From assembly GCA_963682175.1 (NCBI GenBank), contig OY821784.1:34701621-34765620 (forward strand): a stretch of 64,000 nt of DNA, read 5' to 3'. The position numbers and the translations under genes are program-made. Under the pieces are notes generated by a model. The model saw nothing but the letters and a program-made list of their open reading frames with translations, was not told where the DNA came from and searched no databases. Of this stretch, positions 47,744 to 60,002 are shown in pieces. Source of the DNA: Triglochin maritima (taxonomy: Eukaryota > Streptophyta > Magnoliopsida > Alismatales > Juncaginaceae). How positions within the stretch are numbered: the stretch's first letter is position 1; each line of letters starts with the position of its first letter.

Positions 47744-48045
47744 TACAAGGAACATATTTAGTAAAATTATTTAAAAAATGTCTATGTTACTGTTATGTAG
47801 AATTTCAGTTAAATGTAAGACTTGAATTGTTGATTAAATGTAAGAGTTGAATTGATGTGGTGTAAACTTGGTGGTGTAAGAGTTGAATGTGGTGTAAGAG
47901 TTGAATTCTTTTTAAGATTTGATTGTGATGTAAAATATTTTGGATGATTTTTATGACTCCAATTTTTCCTAATATACTACGTTGATTCTTAAGATATGAT
48001 TTGCAATACTTCAATGTTTTCTAATATTTAACGTGTTATGTACAA

Positions 48046-49901
48046 ATGGAGTTTGGTGGTTCCAATACCGGTTTGGTTAAAGGCAGCTACGTTTCACAGG
48101 GTCCGGTAGACATATTAGTGTTGGTTTTGCAGGCCAACCACAAGTCTGACCTATTCAAAGATTTTGTAAGCATTTTACTACTTTCAAGTGAAATATTTGC
48201 ACGTATGTATTAATATTCTGGCATTTCTCTTAATTTATGCAGAAGGAGGTTGATGGCGTAAAATGCGTTGAGCATGGATCGAAGCTCAACGAATGACAGG
48301 TCACTGATGAGAGAATGATGTTTCTGTTAGATATGGCAGGGTTTGACACAGTCACTCGGTTGGGCCGAGTCCAGTTGGACCATACCTTTCTGGGGGAAAT
48401 GGTCGAGCGTTGGAGACCGTAGACTTATTCATTTCACCTGCGACATGGTGAGATCACTTGCAGCTTACGTGACATCTCTCTGATTACCGGTTTGCGCGTA
48501 GATGGTTTGTCGGTTTGTGAGTCTCAGGAGTACGTTTGGTCAGATGTCTACATGGATTTATTGGGTCAGGTCCCCGATGACTTGGGTCGTAAGGGTTCCG
48601 TAACTCTGAGTTGGTTGCAAGCTCAGTTTCAGTAGTTGCCTTTTGATGCTGACAAGGAGACGGTTACACGACATACTAGAGCTTTTATTCTGTTCCAATT
48701 GGGATGCAGTATTTTGGCAGATAATAACGGCACGATGGTTCACTTGAAGTACATGTCTTTGCTCAGAGATTTGGTCGTCGCATCAGAGTACAGTTGGGGT
48801 AGTGCAACTCTGGCCTACTTATATCACATGTTAGACGAAACTTCCCTGATTCCGACCAAACATCTGTGTGGTTTTCTTATGTTCCTGCAGTTGTGGTGCT
48901 GGGAACATTTACACATTGGGAGACATTTGAAGAGCAGATCATTACTATACCAGGAGGACGACATGGCACCATTAGGTGCCCGTTGGAGACGACCAAGATC
49001 ATTCAAGGGTAGTGCAAAGACGACGACACTTGATTTTTAACGGAATCAGCTGGACGTGCAGGGATTTGATCAAGTGATCTGGGGCCCTTATGAACATTTG
49101 GATCTTAGTCAGTTACCACCACTATGTATGGAAGGTTCAAAGATCTGGACGAGCCTTACTTGGCTTATAAATTTTGGTAATGTGGTTATGCATTGTCCAG
49201 ACCGAGTGATGAGACAGTTCGGTCTACAACAACACATTCCAGAGCCGATAGAGAGACATGTAGTGAAATCGGCTCAATGGAGGGCGGACGTTAATTGGTT
49301 GGCGGAAAATCATCGATTCATTCAGTATTGATCGCACAGAAGAGATCATCTACAGTTTGAGCGACCACTCCTAGGTGTCACTCCTGAAGAGAGCACACAG
49401 TTGTATATAGAATGGTACTGGAGCATCACCATACGTTGGATTGTTCATCACATCTTGGCTTCGACTCATACCTTATACAAACCTCAAGCGGGTAGAGAGC
49501 GAGAGATGGTAAGATCTAAACATTTATTTAAATAATTACCACATTTTAAAATTGTGTTTATTGTTTGATGAACTGTTTAATTATATGTAGGTGCACAGAG
49601 TTTATGAGTTCCATGAAGAACTCCATCAAATTCACGAGGCAATCAGAGATCACAAGACAAGCTCTTCGATGGTTAGAAAATTGAAGGGAAAAAATGAAAG
49701 CTTGACTCATGTGTTTTGGTGCTGAAGAACTCACATTATATTTGAGTTAGGATCGCGTCGTTGAAGAAGAAGATCCACACACACAAGAAGACGGTGGCGG
49801 TCTGACTCAGGTTACAGAACATACAGAGAATGCAACACGAGGAGGGGGACGCGGCAGGAGGAGAGGACGTGCTCAGGCACGTCCTAAAAAAAGAAGATAT
49901 T
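48046..49901 (+). pseudogene. Plant mobile domain (PMD, MAIN-like) protein, degenerate
   Basis: PMD proteins such as Arabidopsis MAIN and MAIL1 act in silencing and genome stability, and PMDs also occur in transposons (family knowledge). Three exons can be traced: 48046-48165, 48243-49508 and 49591-49901. Exon 1 starts MEFGGSNTGLVKGSYVSQGP; exon 2 contains LLDMAGFDTVTRLGRVQLDH, MVERWRP, FHLRHGEITCSLRDIS, LITGLRVDGL and a long PMD C-terminal part (LAYLYHMLDETS, GFLMFLQLWCWEHLHIGR); exon 3 ends with a basic Arg/Gly-rich tail (RGGGRGRRRGRAQARPKKRR). In-frame stops at about 48294, 48420, 48634, 49038 and 49330 make it a pseudogene. Confidence 0.8.
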
Positions 49902-50289
49902 GAGATGTCACTTATGATAGATATTTAGTTGTATTAAACTTATTTGGTTGTTTTTACACTAGTTGTGGTTTTATTTATGTTAAACTCGTTATTGTGGATG
50001 TTATTTTCATTTCATCATAATTGTTTGTGTTTTGTGGTTGAATTGTGTTTCCTGTTTAAAAAAATTCGATGATTGTGTTTGTTGTAATTTTTGGTACTTG
50101 GATTTTTTGGTGTGTTGAAATTTAGGAAGTGGAAACGGTGATATTTGTTTTATTTTTCTACTTGGGAATGGTTGTGTTTGTTGTTGATTTTTTTGTAATT
50201 GAAATGAGTGTCTTTGTTGTCAAAAGGTTTTTAAACATGAAATGAAATTGTCGAGTTCTAAAATTAAATGAACTTGCACTATTCAATAG

Positions 50290-50630
50290 AACTCGACATC
50301 ACCAGTGCCGAGTTCTCTTGATGAGAACTCGACATCACCAGTGTCGAGTTCAATTTGAAATATTGTTCTCCTCGCAGATCACTTCGAGAGAAATATGTTG
50401 TGTTACCGCAAAAAAACCAAACTGAACTCGGCACTGGTGATGCCGAGTTCTCTCAAGCAGAACTCGACATCACCAATGCCTAGTTCAATTTGAAATCATA
50501 TTCTCCTCGCAGATCACTTCGAGAGAAATATATAGTGTTCCCACAATAAAATCAAACTGAACTCGGTACTGGTGATGTCAAGTTCTCTCAAGAAGAACTC
50601 GACATCATCAGTGTCGAGTTCTGTATACAC
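50290..50630. repeat. ~135-bp tandem repeats with six 27-nt hairpins
   Basis: Units start at 50290, 50424 and 50560. Each carries two copies of a 27-nt imperfect palindrome with arms GAACTCGGCA and TGCCGAGTTC around a 7-nt centre, about 10 bp apart, then (in the first two units) a spacer with CCTCGCAGATCACTTCGAG. Adjacent hairpins differ mainly by CG to CA or TG changes, a sign of methylation decay. They lie at the 3' end of the MuDR/PMD element. Confidence 0.85.
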
Positions 50631-50640
50631 TAAAAAACAA

Positions 50641-52888
50641 ACATGTTGCCGCCACGTGTCACTACGTGGTGACAACGGGTCTAGTGTGAAAATAATTTTG
50701 AGGACGTTTATTTTGGAAAATTTAAAAAAAATATTATTTTGAAAAAATCCTAATTAAAATTTGTCCAATGACCATACAAAATAAATAAAATAAATGAAAA
50801 ACATTCAAACCACCGAAATGGCAATGCGATAATTTTTCTTTGTGTCTCCATATATATAAACAATGTAACTCGAAGTGAAACCCTGATGACAAAAATATTC
50901 ATGCATGCACTACAAGTTCTAGGTGAAAATTTGTTGGCTCAATGTCAACACACTTTGGTGCGAGGTCAATTTAGTCTTGGGGCTTTTTCATTGCATGCCA
51001 CCGAATACAATATATATTTATTAAAATTTACTTTTGGTGAGAGAGAACAAATGAAAACGAGAGAGAGGGGATAAAAGAAATAGAGATAAAAATATATATG
51101 TAAATGTATATATAGAGAGAAAGTTTGAAGAGAGAGAAGAGGAGAGAAAACAGATAAGTGAATATCAAGGAGTAAATTTTGCAAAATTTAAAATAAAAAA
51201 TTAACACAACTAATGATTTTTATATTGTTAATACTTCATAGTAGAATTTGCAAATCTTCAAATTAAAGATTTATTTAATTAATGGGCTTGACGGAGAGCC
51301 AATGGAATGACACGAGCCAATGTATTTGTAATGACAGCAAAGCAATTTCAATTTTTTTCAATGTGACATGGTAGGGAATATGTAGTAATGTCTTGCATTT
51401 TGGGAATATAATTTTTTCGAAGTGGTTTGCAAACAAAAAAACATTTCAATTTTCTATAGTTTTTAGCTTTTTGCTTAAATATCCTTTATGCGTCTCATAT
51501 TTGTCAAAATACCTTTCATTCGTTTTCTGGTTGTACTAAACCATATTATTCCATTTTGCAGAATTGCCTATATGTTGATGATAGAACTCAATTCTAAAAT
51601 ATTTTTGCTTCAACGATAAGCAAATCACTAATGTTACCTCATTTTAGTTTACTACGGACTCAAATACCTAACTTAGATGTCTTAAATAAGATGTTTATAT
51701 TGTTTTAAATGTGTACGTAAAGTAGCTTAAATTTATTATTTTCTACACTTAATCGAGCCAAATAAATCTGTAGTCAACTAATATGACATTAGGTTAATAA
51801 CTTCCGTAAACAATTAACAAGAAGATGAGATGTTGGGATTTACAAAGGGCACTCTAACAAATTCAATGTGCATGAAAGGTCTTTTAGCTCAATGAAACAA
51901 TATGAGGTATTGTAGGCTTGTAGCTAGACCTGGGTAACGGCCCGACCTGACGCGACACCCAGGTATACTTGTAACATACTTACAAAAGCATGAAAGGTAT
52001 TTAAGTAAATATGATGATTCGGAGAATAATTTAGCAAATATGAGACTTGAAGGGTGTTTAATTAAGAAAAAACCTTACTCTTTGTGAGAACAACATATGA
52101 ATATTTTTTCAATAAAAATATGACTTTTTCCCAATAAAAACATGGTTTTTAGGACCCTAAGGAACCATTTTAAACTATAAGCTTGGCTCAAGCCTCATGA
52201 CAAGACCACAAGACCAATTTCATACTTGCCTTTGTTCCTTTACAAGTCTACAAAGGTGTATTTTACTGTTCTCAACAAAACATGGTTTTGATTATCAGCC
52301 ATTTTGACCATAGAATATTATTGCTTCCACATTAGAACTATTATTGTAACTTTAATTTCACTATCTAACAACTAAGACATGGGTTTTATATTTGCGTGGA
52401 CATGCTTTCATTTGCCAGAATATATTAATGATCTTCATTTGGCCTTGATCGATGGTGACGTGCCATAAGCTGGAATCACAAGAGATGTGAAGAACAGAAA
52501 ACCACCCTTGCCTTGATCCTTCTTGGGTGGCTTTGTCTTCCCAACTTTTCTAGGGTCCATCATAGACCCATTTATTTAAGCCATTGTCTGTTTTAGTTTA
52601 ATTTATGAAAATACCGAAGGAATTTATTGTCTCAAAAAGTCTCGCAGAAGACTTTTAGAAGCAAATCAGTTGCTTATTCAATTCAAATCTGTTGCTTTGT
52701 TATTTTTATTTTGCATTGATGATAATTGTATAAGCTTGGTAATTGGTAGGGATGACTTTTCCTTGTGGGTGCATGCAATGAAGCATCATCAAGTGGACAA
52801 ATTAGAATTCTTTCCAAAAAAGAATTATGTAGTGCACTGGTTATGATTATCATTTATTAATTCCCCCAAAGATAAAAATAACATATTC

Positions 52889-52925
<37 letters not shown>

Positions 52926-53148
52926 CCATAACACTCAACATGAATTATAATGTAATTGTAATTCTCCTTACTATAGTCTTACTAACATTGATACCTATAG
53001 TTTCACACATGGTTATTCACTTGATCTTGTTGCATTGTGATATCATTATCATAACTTTATATTCATATATAGTAGATGATATAAACAAGGAAATGCCTCC
53101 AAACTTCAAAATGAAGTAGAACCAGAGGAAATTGAAGGTATGTGTTGA
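50641..53148. other. Intergenic; possible TIR element and TTA microsatellite
   Basis: A GA-rich tract lies at 51040-51150. The segments at about 51470-51520 and 52020-52076 form imperfect inverted repeats (both contain GTCTCATATTTG), suggesting an element of about 600 bp, but no target duplication was found. A (TTA)n microsatellite of about 11 units lies near 52890-52923. No gene was recognised. Confidence 0.45.
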
Positions 53149-53153
53149 ATAAT

Positions 53154-55332
53154 TGTTATATATAAACCTTGATTAGGCTTAATCTCAGTTAAGGGTGCTA
53201 ATTGGAGGTTTGCACGGGGAAGGAGGTTGAGGTGATGGGGTATGGTGGGGGTGTTGGTAAGGTGATGGGGTAGGGTTATGGGTGAGGTGTTGGTTTTGTG
53301 AGAGAAAAACCAACTCACTCTCCCTCTCTCACTCTCCCTCTCTCTCACTCACTCTCGTATTACTCTCTCTTCTCTCTCCCTCAACTCCTTTCCGGGGACC
53401 CGAGGAGGCGACAACTCCGGCGGGTGGAGGCAAACTTGGAGTTGAGGAGGCGCAGGCGTGAGGCGCACTAGATTGGGGGTTCCGATCGGGTGCTGAACAC
53501 GAATTTATGCCGGTTCAATAGTTTTGGTATGCTCACATGTGTGGATGTGAAAGTTTGGCTCGTCGTCGGGTGGTCGGAGACCTCACCGATGACGAGGGAA
53601 GCAAGAGATACCCGATAGATCGAGTGGATGTTGATTTTCGGTTGACCGGTGCTTTGTTGCGGTCGATCGGTTTAGTGTTTTTGCCCGACTTTAACTAACA
53701 CCGATCAAACGACGTCTTGGGGTGGTCAACCGGTTGTGTTTGTGTTGGTGGGTGGGAAGACTGTCTAGAAGTTTTCAGTTGGATGAGACCCCTGAGTCGT
53801 TCGATTGTTGCTTCATGTATCGCTCGGACCAGACGTTGACCACTTAAACGGTCGACCGTTCCCGACTTTTGGTCTGACTGGAACTTAAGTGAACTTATGT
53901 AACTTATTTGTTGTTCAACCAATTGTTTATCTTGTTCGACTGATTGATGACTTAGAACTGCTAGGTTGCCCTGGTAGTTTCAGGTCGACCGAGACCCCTA
54001 AGTCGGTCGACGCTGGACTTTTATGTTTTCGACCAGACTTTGGATTTTGACCACATATAGGTCGACCAGTTTTAGACTTTGGTCTAACCGTTGCGACTTA
54101 GGCGATGCGCGGAGTGTTCGACCGTTTCAGACTTTTGGTCGACCTAACCCCATGGGAACGGTCGACCAGATTGCCTATTCCGGTCGACTGTTTGTGCGCA
54201 GAACCTGATTTCCAGTCCTTGTGATGTGCCAACTCTGTTTATGGAAGCATGTGTCCCTGCGTAGCGCGTGAGCCAGGAGGTGACGGTGGTGCGTAATCGC
54301 GCCTGCCCAGGGACCGCCGAGTGGAAGAATGTGGGTACTTGGAACAAGTCACCTCTGTTGTTAGACTGTGGCGTGACGTTTTGCTGTCTTGACTCACTGT
54401 AGAGTAGCAGACCTGAGGGATCGCGCATCCCAATGCATGTTGATGTATGACTCTTGGAGCATGACGACCCTGCGGACTACGGTTTGGATCCGTCCAATGT
54501 TGTGCCAGACGTATGTTGTACCACTGATGTTGTGCCGACGATGATGTTGTCGACGATGTTCTGACTTGTGGTCGTCCGATGTTGTGCCGGACGTATGTTG
54601 TATCGCCGATGATGTGTCAGTGATGCCGTCGATGTTGTTCTGGCGATGATTCCTCAGTTGGCTACCTATTGAGGGATTGTTGGACCGACCAGGCTACGAC
54701 TCTGTTGGTGTGGTGTAGACCACGTTGTTTCGTTTGGCGTGAAAGCGTAGACACTTCTCACTGATCTCTTGGTTGTGTAGTCGCGCGTGTAGGGGTGCGT
54801 CGCGTACTGTCCGTATGTGCCTACGATAGGTCTCTGAGGGAGACCCATTGTCGATTGTTGGACGGATGTCCTTGTTGACCGAAAGAGGGTATTTGTGGTT
54901 GTTGTAAGACTAAGATCATGTCTTACCCTTGGATGAGATTTGTTTTCATTGTTGTTGATGACATGACATGCTACTAGTATGATAGATTCATTACAGTACT
55001 GTTGCATTCATATAGATGAGATTGGCATACGGGATTTCCTAATAGGAAACTCATGCATTGTTGTTTAATTCATGTTTCAGGATCGCAGTAGGTTCTGTAG
55101 GGTGGTGACAGCGGACATGCACATTTTGGAGCTAGGATCATCTTCAGACTATTTTTAGGTCGTTATGATTGTTTGTACTTGTCTTTCGTTGTATTGATGT
55201 AATAATGTATTTTTGACAAACTCTGTTGTATTTGGTGCACTGACTGGTTATTTATTGAGTAACATTCCCGCTTGACTTGAGATATCTTTTATTGTTAAAT
55301 TTTAAATTTTTCCGCTGTCTCAGAATGTTACA
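53154..55332 (-). mobile_element. 2.2-kb solo LTR with perfect TSD
   Basis: Starts TGTTATATATAAACC and ends GAATGTTACA; the perfect 5-bp duplication ATAAT flanks it at 53149-53153 and 55333-55337. The reverse complement starts TGTAACATTC, a common start of plant LTRs, so the sense strand is probably minus. Length and ends fit a Ty3/gypsy LTR, but no internal protein is available to prove the superfamily. It holds a second, independent cluster of GGTCGACC-like motifs (53640-54190) and repeated GATGTTGTGCC units (54490-54650). Open frames inside are not genes. Confidence 0.85.
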
Positions 55333-55337
55333 ATAAT

Positions 55338-57019
55338 GACATCTACCTTGCTTTTGGAAAACATAAGTACAATTTTCCAACTTGAATGCTACTTTTGTAA
55401 TCATGACAGAAATTAAGGGTATTGATGCTAATAATCCTTGACTTTATAATCTTAAGTTTGCTTGGGCTTTGACTTGTATTCATGCCTCATTACTTGTTAT
55501 AGCTTACACCATTGTGTGTTCATCGTTGGTAAACTTTGTTCTGCATTACAAATATTTTATATGAATGCATGTCAATTAGAAGCAAGTGATATAGCAGTGG
55601 TTTAGTGCAGTCATTCCACCATGAAACATGCCGATAATTCGTGAGGGACCAAAGATGATGTACTAAAGATAATGTAAATCTATCTTATCTACTTTCAGAT
55701 AAGAGTTGTACTTATTAGTTAAAATAATAACAGCAAGCTTTTCATTTCTTTTCATCGAAGTCAAAAACATTAGAGAATATCAAAACACCTCGATCACTGC
55801 AAGGGATTTATTTTAAACATTGAGTGTAAATATACGCTTCTTTGGTAGTGGTGTGCAGTTTTTGCTGGAGGTTGCTTATAGGGTTTTGACATTAGTAACA
55901 ATTTGTCTAATGAAAGTAATTAGTTACTATTTGCATGTGTATAAATACATTTAGAACCTCTCATGGATTTTTCAATGAGCGAACCTGCAGGTATCAGTGA
56001 AGCAAAGTTCTTAATGTAGAAAATAAAACTATTCAAATGGTAATTTAATTATGGAATTCTGCAGTATATAGACGAAAACTTCAGTATCAACTGAAATGTT
56101 TAGATAACATGTATTGGGAAAGTTGTGACCAGTGAGTTGTGACATTTTTAGCTCTCCAACTCTAAGTACCAAAGTACCTTGAGAACACCACCCCCAACTT
56201 GTAGATTTGTGTGATATCTTCGTTCCGACAATGGAGAAAATCATTTAATTTCCCCCGGTGCAAGCGATGTGGGTTATTTTGAGGTTTGTAGTCTGATTGA
56301 CGTCTAAAAGACAATGGTCTGGTGAGTTCTCCGGATATCAAAAAAAAAAAAAAGACAATGGAGAAATCATTCGATTAATTAGGCATGTTGACGTTTTACA
56401 CGACATGATTATACAATTTTTTTACTTCACAGAACGATTACACGAAATAATTTTTGGTGGTTGATTAGCTAAATCACGTTGTTCTATGATAACATAAAAT
56501 GAAACAAAATTTCATGACTAGACACAAAATAACACGGTTGTACACGATCTTTTTGGATACGTACCACAAAACTAACACGTGAAGCTTCTTTTGTAGTCTA
56601 ATCGGTTGTTTTTTTCCCCTTAACCTTTTAATTAAGACGTCTCACATTATGAAAATGTCAATACGTCTTATTAATCCTCTCATATTATTGTATATATATG
56701 ACATACATACAAATTAGACAATTTTGACGCAAAACGTACACTTGCCATGTTATTTTCTGCACCAATTTGTAACAATACGAAGACAAAAGAGGTTACAAAT
56801 CTCAATAACATTTTCCATCCCTTGTGTAAGAAGAATTTCAGGATCATAGCCTACTTCAAACACTTTAGACTTAAATTGATTTTCTGATCTCCACTAGCCT
56901 ATGTCTTGAAGATCGTCTTGAAGGAATGCTGCAACAGCCCACAACATCTTAAAAGGACCCCAGGAAAAAAGTTCACATCAACTTAGCAAACACAGCATAG
57001 TATTAGTCACATTTAAGTA
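55338..57019. other. Intergenic, nothing recognised
   Basis: AT-rich, only short open frames, no family motif. A 13-A run lies near 56340. Confidence 0.5.
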
Positions 57020-57029
57020 TATATATTAT

Positions 57030-57235
57030 GGGTCAAACTCTAGTGAGTACAAGACTCATCAAATTTAGTTTAAACCCCTTACAATCTCATCATTAGATCT
57101 TATTTACACTTAATCTAATCATTCATTATCATAACCGTTTTTTTCTTAATCTACCTTACAATTTGAAATGAGTGGTGAATATTGTGTGAACTTAATTTAG
57201 AAAAATTAAGACATTGGCTCACTAAAAAGTTCTTG
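57030..57235. mobile_element. 207-bp MITE, copy 2
   Basis: 206 bp, same family and orientation as 19448-19654. Starts GGGTCAAACTCTAGTGAG; the reverse complement of the right end is CAAGAACTTTTTAGTGAG. A perfect 10-bp duplication TATATATTAT flanks it (57020-57029 and 57236-57245). Confidence 0.88.
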
Positions 57236-57245
57236 TATATATTAT

Positions 57246-58045
57246 AGTTCCTGTACACCTTAATAATGACATCATTGACATTTGTTTTCCAAGGTTTTTA
57301 CATTGTATTATGATATTGTGTTGGTCATTGCTTCGTTCAAATTATCATTCTCCGAATACATTCATCTAAAACATCGGTTTATATATTTTATTTCCGTAAT
57401 TGTAAATTTACTTCGCTACAGAAATGGGCAAATGTACAAATTTAACGTCGTTGTTTAGGTTTGTATTAGTCAATCTGATTATGGGATGTATCATTATTAT
57501 TATTATTATTATTATTATCAATCAAGTCGACAATACAGCCGAAACATAATTTTCAAAGTACGGCTTATCATAATTAGGGTCTAACTGTTGGATCAGATCA
57601 GGCATTCGATATTATTCAGAAATCGCATTAATAATTTTGCTAAATATGAAAATTAGAATAGTGTCATAGTCTAAAACATTTTTCTTCTTCGAATTATTAG
57701 CTAAAAGTAACATTGTCAAGTTGCACGACGTTGATGTCAATATAACAAAATAATTTGGGGACTTGGATATGACTTGAAATGTAATTTAGGAAAATGATAG
57801 TTTTGACGAAAAAAGAGACTACCAATTCATGGTTTGAGTAGGACTATAAATCATGTTATATCGTGTATAAATCGTGTCATGTGCACTCGTATATAATACT
57901 ATATATAAGTCTTATATGTGAATCCACATCCGACTAATTTCACAATCGAGTTTCCCTAAGATCTTGTTTATGTACATATTTTTGAAGAAACGAAAGTAAA
58001 AGGTAACCAAAGGTCTATAATTTCTAGGATAAAAAACCGAACTGT
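57246..58045. other. Intergenic with ATT microsatellite
   Basis: AT-rich; an (ATT)n tract of about 8 units near 57493-57517. No gene or transposon end was recognised. Confidence 0.5.
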
Positions 58046-58499
58046 TAAACGTCGCCCGCAGTTTACTTAAATCGCATGCACCTTTGACCATTTTGCCATC
58101 TCCTTTCAATCTATTTACCATTTCGTCTCTCCTATCAAAATAACTCTTCACTCTCTCTCTCCACTTCCCTCCCACCACCAAATCTAAACCACCAAGGAAG
58201 GATGTCTTGGAGGGCAGGAAAGACGCCGACCGCCTTACCGTGGCGTCCGAGGAAGGTACACTTTAATTTTTTTGTAAAAAAAAAGGAAAGGCGTCTAGGG
58301 GAGACGCCTCCGCAGATGCCTCAACCTTTTGTTTTAATTTTTTATTATTATGAATTATTACATTATCAATTATTATTGAATAACAACATTAGTTGAAATT
58401 TAATAATTATTGATCTAAGTGACATGTTTAGTTTTTTAATGATGATTAGTGTCATGTTTAGTAAACCAAAAAAAAATATTTATTGATTATTAGCGACAT

Positions 58500-59715
58500 G
58501 TTTAGTGAAGAACTTTGTTCGTCCAATTCAACACACACTTTTCTTTATGCAATAATCATGTCCCGTCAACATATTTCGTGATAGCCGGATTCCAACTGTA
58601 CACATCTCTCAAAGCAGACACAACTCTATTATACTCCTCTAGTGAAGTAGAGAGCATGACTTTCCTCCACTTTCCACACTTAAATCTCTCGGCTAACACC
58701 TTATCATTGCCGCATGCGTTGTATACATAACTATATACGTCCTTGTTAATATGCCACATGCAAAGTAAATGAGCGGAGTTGGGAAATACCTCTCTCACTG
58801 GTCGCATAAGGCCTAACTCGCGATCCGTTACGATTGCGGTAGGGCTAATAGCACTGCATAATAAATCTCTTAACTTCTCCAATACCCATTTGTAACTACG
58901 CTCGGTCTCATCCTTCATGATTGCATAACCGATGAGAAAGTTCATGTTTGTTGGTGTCACCCCAACCATCTTGAACAAATGCATCTTGTACTTGTTTGTT
59001 TTGTACGTCGAATCCATGCAAATGACCGAAGAATATGTACGTAACAGGTTAACGAACGTTGGATGTGCCAAGAATGTGTGAGTGACAACATTGGTTTCTT
59101 CTTTGTCCGAAATCCAATGCAAGTACCGATGTTTGACTGCATGATGCAGAAACTCTTGAGCGGGGTTCCTGCCATCATAGTTGACTCTCTTTATGTAATC
59201 TCTATAGTTGTAAATGTGTCTCTGATTCGGATTGTCTTCCAAAAATTTCTCATTTACGACCACCAAAATGTTACGCAGTTTCACTTGTGCCTTAGTCATA
59301 TCACGAACAATTTTCCTAGCCTCAGGACTAAGACCAATGATCTGTCAGTGACCATCTGGATACACAACAAGGCTATGATTGTGCTGACCAGTTGAACTAT
59401 CACTAATTAGGAACCACCCATCACGCTTCAGTTGCTCGACCGCGTTAATCAAAAATAGACATCCGTAAACCTTCATTTTCATGTTTTTCAGTACCGTGGT
59501 TTCCATATTCCGTGGTTCTTTTTCCTTACAGTGATTGCATCTAAGATAACAAATTGTTCGACCATCTCGTTGTGGTTTATTGATACCACCAAAAAGAACC
59601 CGACTACTATCGCAACTTGTTTCGCCCATTTAATTGCTTGGTCACATGTTGGAAATACTTCCGGAGTTACGAAAAACCCACTATAATCTACCCCGTCACC
59701 ACCAAAATCTTGCAA
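58500..59715 (-). pseudogene. MULE transposase, FAR1-related type, N-terminal and core part
   Basis: Read on the minus strand: DYSGFFVTPEVFPTCDQAIK and AKQVAIVVGFFLVV (FAR1-like N-terminus), a zinc-binding region with CYLRCNHCKEKEP and C-x-F, GWFLISDSSTGQHNHSL, then the MULE core: FLAHPTFVNLLRTYSSVICM, DSTYKTNKYKMHLF (first catalytic Asp), AIVTDRELGLM (second Asp), HLLCMWHINKDVYSY, CGKWRKVM and NPAITKYVDGT. Defects are a frameshift near 59600, a stop at 59345, and a stop where the family has Trp after YVDGT (58556). The C-terminal part is missing; its OTU-bearing counterpart is seen at 7690-8640. Confidence 0.85.
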
Positions 59716-60002
59716 CGGAACCTAAAATATTTTGAAATTACATACCATAAGAATTAAAATTTATATTGATTTTTGCCCGTCGAGATCCCTTCCATACGAA
59801 AAACCCACTATAATCTACCTCGTCACCACCATGAGCAATTTACTTAAGTCGCATGCACCTTTGACCATTTTATCCTCTCCTACCAAAATAACTCTCTCTT
59901 CACTTACCCTCACCCTACCACCACCAATGGCAAGGGAAATGTTCGGGGAACCGTCAACGACAAACACCACCAGTGACGTACGTTTTTATAAAAAAATTTA
60001 AG

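Larger units (their letters stand above)
45010..50640 (+). mobile_element. MuDR-type MULE carrying a plant mobile domain gene
   Basis: Two co-oriented coding relics, a MuDR transposase (45044-47743) and a plant mobile domain protein (48046-49901), are followed by an array of hairpin-forming repeats (50290-50630). MuDR-type MULEs with a downstream PMD gene are known in plants (from memory). The outer terminal inverted repeats and target duplication were not found, so both borders are approximate. Confidence 0.7.

Noticed and set aside
53695..55007. Several minus-strand open frames of 75-113 codons
   Set aside because: They lie inside a solo LTR and show no protein family features.
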